Assembly: GCA_013399875.1 (NCBI GenBank)
Contig: VXAZ01006396.1
Span: 69,076 to 133,075 of the forward strand
DNA from: Gymnorhina tibicen
Lineage: Eukaryota; Chordata; Aves; Passeriformes; Artamidae
Direction: 5' to 3'
DNA: 64,000 nt
The notes below the pieces were generated by a model, which was given only the letters and a program-made list of their open reading frames with translations, ran no database searches and was not told the DNA's origin. Of this stretch, positions 11,101-24,200 are shown one piece after another; the stretch's first letter is position 1, and each line of letters starts with the position of its first letter. A program made the translations under genes and the position numbers.

Positions 11101-14100
11101 CTTGTGTTTGGGATAGCGGAGCTGTGCCAGTATGAGCAGGTTCACTTGCAAAGATCTCTCAGCTGTTTCACGTCTGGCATCAGCATCAGTCTCTTCGCTC
11201 AGAAGTGATGAAGAGCTGGTGCAAGCAGCAGGCACAGCAAAAGCTGGAGGAGAAGAAAACAGGGTGTGATGAGCTGAACACAGCCTTAAAGGAAAAAAGA
11301 CAGTAACAGGATCATACAGAAATAAAGAGGAGAAAACGGGTGTTTGGAGGAGCTGTGGGTGTCCAGGAAGACTGTTGAAGGTGGAGAACCACTTTCCCCT
11401 GTACCTAGGGACGCTGAGTTTCTGTAGGTGGGCATCTTTGTTTCATCAGAAATCACCATGGCAGGAATCTGTAGTTACCTGTGTTAAGGTAGTAAAAGAA
11501 TCATTGCGTTTTGGTGATGCTTTTCTTCATGAGCAGTGAGGCTGAGGTTGTGGCTGGAGCTCCCTCGGTCATCATGTCCCCGTACAGTGTTGCTGGATGT
11601 CGCTGTCTGGGATGCGTTAATGGGGTCTGACTGAGATTTGTTTTATTTCCTGTGGCATTGGTCTGCTGGGCGGTCTCTGCCATCCTGCAGCAGCACCAGA
11701 ATGAGATGGGATGTGTGCAGAGCTGTGTAGGAGCAGGATATGGGAGCTACCTGGTGTTTTGTCTGGTGCCTAGTATGTGCAGTCCTGCTTCATCACAAGG
11801 GGCCCTGGGAGAAATTAGAGTGGTGGTGGTTATGGAGAGAAGATGTTTAACAGAAGGAGAAGAGGAGGTTGGCCAAGCACGTGTGTTTGCATGTGGGTGG
11901 GGTAACTGAATTTTTCTTCTGTGTTGTTACTTGAAGGGACTTGAAGACTTAGTTCTTCTGCACAAATCACCGTTTATTGTAGACTCCTTTCCTGTTTCTT
12001 GTCCCCCAGGTGTACTTTGCTCTGCAGTTCCTTTTTCCTGGCTGTTGCATGCTTCTGAACTTGAAGGTGGCAGAGACTTGGGATGAGTGGGTGGATGTGG
12101 CATGCTGAGCATGAGAGTTTTTGGAGGAGGAATATGAAGTGGAGCAGGTTTGTGTTCAGAATGAAAACGGGAGCGATCCGGGTGTTGCAAGGGGCCCGTG
12201 AGAAGGACGAAGCTATGCTGAGAAACCAGGCTGTTGGCACAGAACGGCTGGGAGGATGTCAGGCACGGTGCTAACAGCCACCTAAGACTGATTAATTTTT
12301 AGCACTGGTAGCAAACTTCCTTAAAAAAGGAAACAAAGAAATTGCTGTTAAAGATTAGAATTTGTTAGGACTAGCTGGGTTTGTGAAATATGCATGTCAG
12401 CAAAAACAGCCATGAAAAAAAAGCACTTGGGAAGTCTGTTGTTCATCGCCTGTCTTTTCTGTGAATACTGTCATGAATCTGTCCTAAAAGCACATTTTCT
12501 AGACATGACTTTTACTGCTACAGCCTTAACTCTGATTACTTTTGCAAAGAATGTGCTGGGTATAATGTTTCTGCTCTCTTAAAAAGAAGTAGTAGCTTCA
12601 TGTTTTTAGCATTATAAAGGAGATAAAATGAGGACTTGGAACAGTTCCCTTTTCCAGGCTTCTGTAGCTCTGATCAGTTCCTTTTGCTAACAGTCATCCT
12701 CTACATAAAACCACAACATGATGGTCAGGTAAAGGTGCGTGGGAACACAGCAGGCATCTGTTTTTATCTGACACAAAGTCAGCGGTTTAGGCTTACAGAA
12801 GATTATGATTTATCAAGAGAGTATAATTATAAGCTGTTGTCATATGGTGGCACCCAGTAGCAATGATGATCTGTTGCTGCTGTTCTGGGATGTGTACAAA
12901 CACACAGTAAGAATAAGTCCCAGGATTTGATTGTATCTTGTCTGTGTACATGTGGTTGTATGGATCCATTAAGGGGTCATTAAAGTTCACCAAAGCATAT
13001 CTGCTGTCAAATTAAATGCTAATAAAAGTCTGTTAATTATCACAGTCCTCTTCACAATAATAAGTTATTAGAATTGAATTTACTGTGCATTTTATTACAG
13101 TGGGGGGAAGGCAACTTTGGCGTTTGATCCTCATCTGGCATTTGAATGTGTATGCATAATACGAGGCAAAAATTTGGCCACAGTCTTCCTGGTACTGAAG
13201 GCTGTCTATGTGGTGATCCTGTGGAAATGTCCTCTGCTCTCCTCCAAACTCATCTGGTTTCTGTGCAGGAACCGGTCCTGCCCCAGGCTTTCAGGAAAAC
13301 AGCACCATGGGGCTCTGGTTCTGCATCACTCCATGGGTGCCTAGAAATGCGGTCAATGCCAGAGTCCCTGGGCCATTCCAGAAATTAGCCTGCCAGCTAC
13401 CTGGAAAATAGGATGGTTCATTAGCCATTCTCCTTGTGTCCTTTACAGAGGGGTAGTACTGAAAAGTCACCGAAGAGATGAGTGACCAAGGAGGAAAAGG
13501 TTTAGCACGCCATATAGTATGTGTGTAATAATGTGAGTACAGCTTTCTTCCCTGGGGAAAAGTGTTGTGTATGGAATTCTCTTTCACTGCAAAGATACTT
13601 TACTTTTGCAAACAGCAACAGCAACTTTTTGGTTTTGGTAATTTAACCTATTAGTAAGAGCTGTGTGGCATAGTAAATATGTGGAGATATAAAACTTACT
13701 TTTATGTATTTTCTGAGCAGTGCAGCTGGAAGTGAAGTGATGCCACATGCCATGGACATGTAAATGGCATTGTAATTCCTTCTAGGCAGTAGTCAGAAAA
13801 TGATATAAATTCTATCACTTTAGGACATTGCATCAACTTGACCCCAGAGACTAAACCTTGCTCAGTTACTGTGCATTTTGGTGGTGTTTCTCCAGTTACT
13901 TTGGTTGTGTTAGTTTAAATTTACATCAGTATACGTTAGGCTAGAGCTTGGCATTAGGTGTGCTGAATATGCAGTGTGGCATAGAAAGTGGAGCAGGATG
14001 ACAGGGAGCTGGGCTGGCAGAAGGAGATGTGCTCATGGCATCTATTTTGTGCCTCTGAATACTTTATTTCAGCCCTGTACTCCCTGAGTCATGTTAATCC

Positions 14101-14266
14101 TGGTATCGGTAGGTACCGCCTACGCCCAGGTTATTCCTACCTTGAGGTCATGGCATAGGGTCATTTATCTCACTTTCTGGCTGCTTTTCTCGCTTAAGCC
14201 ATACTGCCTTGTAGGTTGATGATGAATTCACGGCTTTTAGGGAGTCATGTCTGCTCCTGTGCATGT

Positions 14267-14286
14267 GCACACACATACACACACAC
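14267..14286. repeat. short imperfect (CA)n tract
   Basis: About ten dinucleotide units of CA interrupted by one TA. Confidence 0.7.
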
Positions 14287-15660
14287 GCCCCACTACAAAA
14301 TAGCAACTTCAAAGGCCTCACTGGGTAATCTTCACTGACATCAGTGAGCACTTCTTACTCATCTGAGGAGTCTCGCTGACTTGAGAGACACTTTCTCGTG
14401 AGTAGGAGTTTGCCAGTGTTAGCAGTGGTGGCCCAGCCTGGCCCCATAGGGTGATCGTATGACTCAATTACCCTAAGCTTAGCATTGCCTGGACACAGGC
14501 ACATACACACACATGCACAAAGGAAAAAAAAAGGTGTTGGTGTTACCAGGCCAGGATTTGAAAAATAAGAAATTGTTGGTTTCATGTCTGTTGTTGATGC
14601 TGTTTCGAGTCAAGCAAACAGAATACCTGCAGCCCTGTAGGTACAAGTGCCTCCTTGGCTGCACATGATGTGGAAAACTTTGTGTTTATGACAGTGCAAG
14701 TGTGATGTGTGTCTGTCCCCTTGCTTCTTTCGTGACGTTATGGGCTGGATTCTCCTCAACGCTTTGCTGTCTCCACCCGGTGATGTGGAGAGTTCAGGGG
14801 TATAGGCCGGGCCAGTTTGGTTCTCTGTTTATACAGGACATAGACCTGCATGCTCTGAATATATTTGTTTAAACAACAGGTCGGTTGTTAACAGAAAATG
14901 GTACATGCCTTGCTGGCTAATGGGAAAATGAAGGCAATATTGTCATGATGGTTTTAGAAACAGAGATTGTTTTCTGTAGTTCCTCAAGTATGACAGAAGA
15001 CACCTAGCTAAGTATTGTTAAAAAAAGATGCTTGCTATAATAGTACTAAGTGTATGATGAACTTAATGCCAAAGATAACAATGCAGTTTAATAGAGTGAC
15101 TTCAGAATCCTGCAATCATTCAGTATTTCTGCTTCTTTAATTTTGGTAAAGAGCAGATTTTTTTTTCCTTCTCCTATTTCCAGTTTCGCAGAAGTAGGTT
15201 ATTTGTAGTCCTCTATAGTTTTGAGGTTATACATTAGCAAGCATCATATTATTAACCCTTGCAATTCAGTGTTGATTTTTTGTAGTATAAACATAGTATA
15301 TGCCTATACATGTGAAACAAAAGTCAGAGATTTATTTTAAAGCTTTAAAAGTGGATATGTGGTGTTGGCAAGAAGCAGAGTGTACCCTAAGGCATCCTTA
15401 CATTGCCAATTGGGATTTAAGCTTTTATACTAGTAAATTTTATTGTCTAGGTTAAAAGCCAAATTCATTCAACCAAATTAATCTCTGGATCTTTTCCAGT
15501 GTGGCAGAGTTTAACCAGGGACAAATGTAGCTGTTTGGTTAAATATTAAAAGATGCTGTTGATTTGATATTTTTTTATCTAATATTAGAGTGAGCTGAAA
15601 ATGAAAAGAGGTTTTGAAGTTTTTGCATGGGGCTGCCATGCTGCCAATAATAAAATGGAT

Positions 15661-15679
15661 ATTTATTTATTTATTTATG
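15661..15679. repeat. (ATTT)n tract
   Basis: Four to five ATTT tetranucleotides in a row, a small microsatellite. Confidence 0.75.
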
Positions 15680-17358
15680 TAATAAACATGCTTGCCATGA
15701 GTACAAAACTTGTAGTTTAATACTCCTCCTTGGTCTGGCAGGCTGATCCCTGTAGGCAGATTCTGGTGACCACTTGGAAGTCTCTTGAACTGACTGCAAA
15801 GATTTGATCACGTGGGTCATTCTGTACAATTTGGGATTTAGTTTCAGAGACAATTAATGATTCACTATTGCCTAATTTTGGAGCTCAAATAATTGCTTTG
15901 CTAGCAGTGCTTCTTTTTGAAGTGTTCTTAACTAGGGTGTAAAAGCAGGTAGTTTATATTAAATGTCAAGAGAAACAGTTTGTCTACTTCATGAAACCAC
16001 TGTATTTATGTATCGGTGTAATGTGTGTGATCCATCTGTAAGTTTATGCATTCAGTGTCCTCCCAGAAGTGTCAGAGATCTGCAGTGCCCCCGAGCACTA
16101 GATTTAGCATTTGATGCTCAGATGTAGTTTTCAGATCTATAAAGTGTCTGCATCCTTACAGCTCCCCACTGGCTGTGTTTTTCAAGATGTTGAGGCGCTT
16201 GGTTCTCTTCCCAAGTCAGCTGTGATTTATGCTCAGTCAGAGAGGACTGAGGCAGCCCATTGAAGTTACCCTACGGGAAGCTGTCATCATCAGGATGATT
16301 AAAAAGCCTCGTTGGGCATATGATGCAATACCAGTGTGCAGGATAGCCCTGCTGCAGGTCGAGGGCTCAAGGCCCCCAGCTGATGTTTTTGCCCATGTAC
16401 CTGAAGGATGGCAGAGCCACAGGTGCAAAGTCAGGAACAGAAGGAGCAGGCAGGAATGGTTGTTCCTGTGGATTTTTCTCTAAGCAGTGAGGAGAATGTG
16501 AAAGAAGGTTTAGGAGGGCTAAAATGCCAACTTGCATAAATGAAAAACAGCTTAATAAATGCAGTGCTGACATAGCATAGGTGAGATCTTGTTGCCCAGT
16601 TGCTCCACATGCCCCGTTGTGACAGCTGGGGCGGTTGAGCAGGGTAGCACGTATCCGCTCCCCTCTGCAAGTTTTCATGTTGCAACTCCTATATGGATGT
16701 CTTCTGGCCAAAAACTTCTCTCAGGCATCACTTTAGGAAGCATGTTTTGACACTGCCTGCTTGCATATGTGCTTAGAGGGAGTCACTGCAGGTGTCACTG
16801 CAAAGACAACTCTTCTCTCGTGTGTGGTTGAAAGGTTGCAAAGCAAAGTAGTCAGTGAGAATTACTTAGTTTTCTTTGAAAAAACCAAACCCTAACTTTT
16901 CCTCATTAAAACTGCATAAATTTTACAGAAATGTGTATCAGCATTGGATATGTCTGGGAGGAGGTGATTACTTTTAATATGAAACATTGGGTTTAGAATG
17001 CTCCAGATCAAGGACGTGGTATGCCAAGTATAAAATGTTTTGGGTAAACCAAAAAGGTATTTTAACATTTTGTTTTGTGTTTTGTTTGTTTGTTTCTTGT
17101 GTTTTTTTTTTTTTTGTTTGTTTTTTTTTATTATTTTAAACACATCAGTATATGCACTTGAGCCCTTCATTGGGACCTGTTTGTGGAGAGGTGTCCTTAA
17201 CAAGACATCCTGGCCTGGGTGGGTTCCTCAGCCCACTGTACCCCTTCATTCAGAGGAAAGGTTTGGCATGGAGTGGCTGATTCAATGTTGAGAGATGTGG
17301 TTTTCTGGGTTTCTTTTTGGATTTAATCCGTGTGATTATTGCCTTTTTTTTTTTTTTT

Positions 17359-17465
17359 NNNNNNNNNNNNNNNNNNNNNNNNNNNNNNNNNNNNNNNNNN
17401 NNNNNNNNNNNNNNNNNNNNNNNNNNNNNNNNNNNNNNNNNNNNNNNNNNNNNNNNNNNNNNNNN
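17359..17465. other. assembly gap (107 N) in a poly-T run
   Basis: The unknown bases are preceded by about 16 T residues and followed, after TGGTG, by T-rich sequence to 17507 containing a single C. The gap is best explained by sequencing failure in a homopolymer. A poly-T/poly-A run this long may be the tail of a retroposed sequence hidden in the gap. Confidence 0.95.
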
Positions 17466-17507
17466 TGGTGTTTTTTTTTTCTTTTTTTTTTTTTTTTTTT
17501 TTTTTTT

Positions 17508-20500
17508 GGTGGTTGTGACACTGACATTTGTGAAAACCGGCTCTGCTGAGAAACATCATTAACACACTAGATGTCCTATGTAACTTTGCCAGGGTGAGGA
17601 GGAAGGGATTTGGTGGGGATGTAGCAATTGGCAAGTATGCTAAAGTGTGGTAAGACCAACTGGATGTAGTCACCGGGGTGCAGTCAGATTTGATTGTCCT
17701 GTGCTTAGTTACTCTTCCTGTGGTTACTGACAGGTGAGGCATCCTGCAGTGTAGCAGGCATCTGCATGTTTGAGCTAGGTCATACAGTACCTGATCTTAC
17801 AGATTTAATAATCTGGGGTGGTTTTGCAGCATAACAAAAAGAGTTTGCATCCTACTTCAGATTAATGAGATCTGTCTCTTACAGAAGGGGGTTTAAGATG
17901 TAATTACTCTGTATTTATATAACAATCACTTGTGGTGTAAGCGAGGTAGTTTACATAAACTTTTCTTTAGGATTGTTTTTGTTACTGTGAATGAAAAGTT
18001 GGTTGAGTTGGTTGTTTTTTGGGGTTTTTTTAATAGAATTTGAAGGTAAAATCAAGCTATTTTTTTCCCCTCTGCATAGGATGTAACCATTGCAGTGGTG
18101 CAAATTGCAGCGAAGGTGGTGTTGCTTTATGTTGATTCAACAACATGGAAGTTCTGCCTTGTGCTGTATTTCAAACCGTATGGGCCAGACTTCTTGAGCA
18201 GTCAAATCTCATAAGAAAGAGCTCCTGTCTCTTGTGGCACAGTGTCTGTCGTAATGGCTGTGCAGTGGACGGCAGAGCCCTGGTGGAGGGGTAGGGGTGG
18301 AAGAGGTGGAGACGTGAGGGCAGGGATACAGCCTGGAGGTGTTGGCTCACCTCCATGGAATCACTGAGACATTTTTGTTTGAGTTGGGGAGTGCTTTGAA
18401 GTCCTCCGGTGGAACGCCTGCCTCCTTGCCCCTGTCTTCGCTTTCAGGTGGGTAGATTTTTCTACCTAGACTTTACCAGAAGCGTAGGTTTAGCTGCCTG
18501 TGCTTTACAAGAACAAAATGTTTCCTGTGGCAAACAGAAATTGCATGCAGAAACCCATGTTTGATTTCTCAATTCTAAGTCTCTCTGTTCTTACAAAAGA
18601 AGAGGTTTGATGTACTTTTTTTTGTTCCACTTGTTAATTTTTAAAGGAAAAGACTCAAATTGTGCTATTCAAGACCATGTAAAGTATTTAAGTTGTTGTC
18701 TTGTCCAGCAGAGAAGACCTGGGGGAGTTGGGAGGTGGAAAGGAAGAGAAAACAAAAGTACCTGTTCAATTAAAAATGGTGGTGCAGATTAAAGAACTTG
18801 TAGCATTTTTATGCCAAAACTCAAACAGCAGTTTCAGTTCAACTGTTGACTGACACAATCATTGCCCCTGTTGCAGCGTCTGAGTAACTGTGAGGAAATA
18901 CCTGAGTATCTCCTTGTTGCTGATGGTGTCTTGGTGACCTCATGCAGCGAGGTGTGTTTCCTCCCCGTGGTGCCTGAACACATGCTGCTGCCTGGGCTCT
19001 CTTCCATCCACAGTGGCCAGGAGTGAGCACCAGGCTTCATCTCTGTGCTGCTGCCTGTCCTTGATTAAAACTGTTGTTGCCTGTCTTGGTGCATGGAAGC
19101 ACATTCCTGGATGTTGAACGCTGGCGTCTTACTTTTCTGTTAGGAGTGAAGGCAGCCCTGTGGACCTTGGGCTTACGAAAATCGCTGCCTTAGTGGGTTT
19201 TAATGGGGTTTCCTTCTTCTACTTCTGTTTGTTTTTCAGTAATTGAAACTTGCCGCTGTTCGAATTTTAAGCGTGAAATTTTAATTGCGGAATAAAACTT
19301 TAGTTATTTATATAAATTATGAGGAAACCAGTTAACAGCTTTGTGTTTCTTACTGTTCTGGTTATGCCTACTGGGAAACTTTAGGGAAATATATGAAGCT
19401 GTCAAGGTTGCAAAAGCAAGAGTGAGTCTTGTTCTTGAAGAGAAGAGACTTGGATAGCTCATAAAATCGCAGCCTTTGGGTGCTGCAGAGAAGTAAATTG
19501 AAGTCATTATGACATTATGGCAGAGAGCGTCTGATCTGCCAAACTGTCAAGTGTTTGATGGACGTGGTATCTACTGAAATGATGTTGCACGAGTGCCAGG
19601 CAGTTTCTCTTTCTGTCAGCTCAGTGTTGATACTGCCAAGTGCCTGTTACTCCCTTGAACTACCGCACGTGTAGAAAAAGCTGCGGATCAATACTATAAG
19701 AGGGCAGTTTATGTTTGGTGATTATCAAACGCGTATTGATCTGTCTTTCGGTTATGGGTGTGTAATGTTAGGAAATCAGTGATTGAGACGATTGAAGTAT
19801 TGGTAACAGATAATTTCTCTAAATTACAACATAAATATTTGCAACACTTAATAACTTGCCAGATATAAATAGTTTCCTGACAGCTTTCCAGCATCAGTTT
19901 CATTTGGGAGCTGAGTCACTAACGCCCTAAAGTTTAGGAGGAAAAAAATCAATGAAAATATCAGGAAGTGACTTTTTTTTTTAAATATGTTTGGTGTGCT
20001 TTTTTCTGTTTGTTTGTTTAACATAGCACAAAGTGAGCATCCCAAAGAAGCGATTTTACCACCCTGCTATGACTAAATGCCTCCAAAATGAGTCTGGAAG
20101 CAGGTTCTGAAAGTGGAGATGCAGCAGAAACAAAGGTGAAAGTTGAAAGAGCAAATACCGATGTTATGCAAGATAGCAGATGAGAAATGATTCAGTAATG
20201 GTTACAAGCATTCATACAAGGGAGGGAAAACCCACCCAGATTCCCACTTAACAATATTGCTTCCTCACTTGAAAAATGAACTGCAGTTTATTGCATCCAA
20301 GTTGTAGAGAATGCTCTCTGCAGATCCAGGGAGAGGTACGACAGGAAGGTTTTTGCTATGTGCTTAGACAACAAAGTAATATGGGAAGGATTAAAGGACT
20401 TCTCAGGTGAAGTCATCCTCTATTTAATGCTTATTGAGAAAGCACTGGCATCTTGTAGTCTTGGCTGAATATATTTTGGAGGGTTGAGGGTATTTCTGCC

Positions 20501-20760
20501 ACTGTATGAGTGACTGTTGCAAAGAAGATCAAAGCTCCAGTGTTTTATTGGCATCCTCTCATAGCAAGGGTGTGTGCTTTGTATTTTACTGTGTCATAAT
20601 TTCTAGGGGGTTGTTTTTGTTTGGGTTTTTTTTTCTTGTTTTTGTGTGTGTGATAGTTTGTCATCTCTAGTACAATGCGCAAATTAGTTATTCAGGTAAA
20701 AACTGTAAAATCTGGATGACCTAATTATAGATTCCTTAATTTGCACTCCTGTGTCCTGGT
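17508..20760. other. non-coding, presumed first intron
   Basis: AT-rich intronic sequence with T-rich runs (for example 19973-19983). No gene, RNA gene or clear repeat is recognised. A segment near 19255-19315 is rich in homeodomain-type TAAT/ATTA cores, but nothing more specific can be said. Confidence 0.55.
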
Positions 20761-20770
20761 ATTAGGTATT

Positions 20771-20850
20771 CCCTTACTCAGAAGAGCTGAGTACTTGGAA
20801 ATCCCATTGCAGTCAACGGGAAATGCAGTAATAAGCACTTTGAAAAGCAA
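20771..20850. repeat. fragment of an ancient amniote interspersed repeat
   Basis: Contains CTTACTCA, GAGTA and, downstream, CCCATTGCAGTCAACGGGAA, a slightly degenerate inverted repeat of the CCCATTGAAGTCAATGGG type, followed by AATAAGCACTT. This layout matches, from memory, a palindromic repeat common in turtles, crocodilians and birds. The copy is diverged and partial. Confidence 0.5.
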
Positions 20851-21194
20851 GCTTTCCTTGTTAAGCACTTAAACATGATGGTTTGTAGAGATACCCGAGA
20901 CATGAAAATTCTTTACCTAAATTAGTAACCTAGTTAGTATCTCCAAAGCTAATTAAGTGTTTGAAAAATATTTGCACATCATTTGGGAAATTTCAGGTTT
21001 AATTTTAAATAATTCTGAATGCTGTAGGTCTTTTTGCTTAGAGCAGATGAGTAGAATTTGATAGTGTATTTTAAGTACTGTCTTTTTGGAAGAAATTTTC
21101 AAGTTTCACAGTGAAATCTCTGATTTTGTTTTTTGTTAAATCTACCATGTTATGATTCTACTTACACTTAAAAGGTATGAGTAGTTTTGAAAAT

Positions 21195-21280
21195 AAGAGT
21201 AGCCCCACCGGATTTAAGCAGATTATTTATGTGTGTGAAGTTACTCAGTTGCGTAAGTGTTTGCAGAACTGGGACTTGTG
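21195..21280. repeat. second fragment of the same ancient repeat type
   Basis: Contains AGAGTAGCCCCACCGG, then TTACTCAGTTGCGTAAGTGTTTGCAGAACTGGG split over positions 21241-21273. This corresponds to the ACTCACATG-CGTAAGTGTTTGCAGGATTGGG end of the repeat recalled for the copy about 400 bp upstream. The two may be pieces of one older, internally expanded insertion or independent copies. Confidence 0.5.
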
Positions 21281-24200
21281 TAAAGTTTCAGTTAATGGCT
21301 TAAATTTCTTTTTGTTCGATTCTTAATAACTTTTATTTTTAAGATGTCTGAAAAGCCTGTATTTACAGCACAACTCACTCTCTGCATTTGGTTTCAGAAA
21401 GGAAAATCATTTTAGGTCAACTTCTCTTCATGTAGAAGGAAAAAAAATTGATGTGGAAATAGAACGGATTTTGGCTTCATGCATGTTTCATCAGCAATAC
21501 AATGGATTCATTCATAAACCTTTAGTAAGATGTATTTTGATATTTTTCCTTTCATTGTAAAACATAGGTGCAAGTTTTCCTGGAGAATTAACAACACAAA
21601 AGCCTTAATTTAAAGTTATAATTAGAAAATGATGACTTTACCATTCGCAGCAGTTTAATGGTTTTATGTGGAATGAGAAGACAGATGAGGCTTTCTCAAA
21701 TGCAGGCCACTTTAGGACACTGTGAGTAATGTGCAACAGATAATTTTGTTCAAGCAATATACAGCAAAACATGAAAATGCTAAGACTGCATGTTTTAGGA
21801 AAGTGTATTCATAAATGAGCAGTTTTAAATATATCCTGAAATAGTTCCATACAGTATGGACATGCTGTGAAGCTCAGGACGTCCTAGATTTCCTCAGACA
21901 ATATAAAATACTTCTTGTTATTAAATTTTAAGCAGGATTCACTAGGTGTCCTTTTATGTAGTTGTTCTGGATAATGCCTGGAAGTTCAATGGTTTCAGAC
22001 ACCTTCTAGTTTGCTCTGCAGACAAATTGGGGCATTTTCAAAGTAGCAGTTAAAGCATACTGAACTCCTGTGCACTAAAGGGTAGACCAAAAAGTACTTC
22101 CCTCAAAAACACACACTATAACCTCCCTTCCTCTGTCTTTCCCCACTTCCTCCTATGTGCTAGAGACTTTTTTTTTTCCTTTCTAGCTATGCATTCTTGA
22201 ATACTTATCACTAAATTATGTGATTAACTCTTGCATAAAAAAGCTAATGAAGAGACTTACAAAATGCATAGCTGAAGATTTCAGAGGAACTTCCATAACA
22301 CCATTTCTAAGACTCTTCAGCTACTTTGAAACAATTTCAATTTATGCCTCTTTCATTGTCCGCCTGTGTTGTGCATCTGTGCACGTGCAAGTATATAAAA
22401 TGTACTGTATGGTGAAACTGGGTAAACATCTGTTTCAAATTAAATGTAGTCATTGACGAAAGATTGCTTTAGGCTCAGGTTATTTCACCAATATTCTACA
22501 TTGACCTTCTATTCAAACCCAGTATTGCCTGTTCACAGTCTGTGGAGTTGGAGCGAGGCTTGAGTGAAAAGAAATGTCTTCATGTGACTGGGTGCCAGAA
22601 TGAGCTGACCTCTCAAAGACATTTGACCTGTGGAACTCACTATACCAAGATATTATCAGAGTAAAACATTACAGCTCAGGCTAACTAATGGAGAGGTTAT
22701 GACATATGACTTCTGGCATAAGAGAGCTACTCAAAGCATGAGGTCAAGAAGACACATTTTCAAAGAAGGATGCTCTTGCCTACTTCTAAATCATTTTGTG
22801 CCCTCTGAAGTTGGGGTACTGGTCTCATCTCTTACTGCTTTTCTGAAGATGAAGGATGGCTGTGAAGACGAAGGATGGCTGTGGTTTTAGGAAAAGTATT
22901 TTTTTCATCCAAACCACTGCTATAGTGGCTCAGATTTTAAGGACGTGTCCTCATGATTGTGCATACTCCGTTATTTTGATACCAAATATGAACAGTGTCT
23001 GTCACAAAAGGGAATTTATTACGATGAAATTGATTTTTTTAAAAAAAACAGTGCAACAGTTAAGCTCTAAGTCAGCCTTAGTAAAGCCACAGAGTGCTTG
23101 CGATGTCACTGAAACGATGCTAAATTTGAAGACAAGGAATGGTGACCTGGCAGCACTTTCGCTTGATTATCCTGAGAATTTTTGTACAAGACACTCCAGT
23201 TCATGTTAGAAACTAACACTGTAGTATTAGGAAAGCAACACACTACTGTGGTCTGCAATTTACATATCATGTGCTTCACTGAAGATTAGCTTTATTAAAC
23301 CAGCCACTGTTTGCAGATTTGCTTCAGCAGGACCAAATCTGAGGCTTTTTAAAATTTTTTTTTCTTTCCCTCAATGATGAAACAAGCAGAAGCAGACAGA
23401 CTTGCTGCATGTTGCTTCTCCATTCATGGAAAAGATGAATTCAGAACTGTTAAGACAGTTTCCTGTTTAAATTGCTGGATTTTTTTGTTGCCCAGAACTG
23501 GAATTCAAATGAAGCAAGAACCAACTATTTCTCTCTGACCTTGACACATGTTTGCTTTTCTTGGCCAGCTGGAAAAATGTTAGAACAAACTTCATGGCAA
23601 GACACTAAGAGAATAATTAAAACCTTACATGTAGTTTTTCAGCTGTTGGTTGTGTTTCTTTAGAGAATTGATTCAAATAATTATAGATAAAAATAATTGT
23701 AACACTAGCAGAAAATCTGCCTGTGGATGCTAGAATTGAAGGGTGAAGAACTGTGATTTTGTGCACATTTTATGATTGATTTTTGATTATTGTGGTGACT
23801 CTCCCTGGAAAGATTTTATTGTGGTGAATGAATGTGACCAACTTTTGACTTCAGCCTTTGTTCTGTAAGGTACTTGAAATGAGGAGCGCCTTTGGTGCTC
23901 AGCAGCTGCATTTCTTCCTTTAGTGCTTTCATCAGTGCAGAACAAGAACAATAACGTGGCGATAACTTAATTATAAAATGCATAGATGCTGTTTCACTTA
24001 CTTGCTCAATAGGCCAGAGACTTGGGAATATGAACCAGTGAAGCAATAAGCATTCTTCTAAGAAGGATGCATTTACAAATGAAATAGCTTTTAAATTTGA
24101 TATTTCTGTGCCGTGCTAAAGATATGTTGTGTTTTTATGCCTTGGAGTTTAGTATGTTCATGTCAGGGGGTTATCAGAGTAGTTTAAATATTTTTGGGTT

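Larger units (their letters stand above)
11101..17340. other. non-coding, presumed first intron
   Basis: No gene is supported. It contains a short CA tract (14267-14286), an ATTT tract (15661-15679) and a possible diverged ancient-repeat fragment near 14741-14780. Open frames are short, scattered on both strands and without recognisable domains. Confidence 0.6.

Noticed and set aside
17295..17742. Open frames spanning the first N gap
   Set aside because: They consist of N-derived X residues and poly-Phe or poly-Lys from the homopolymer.
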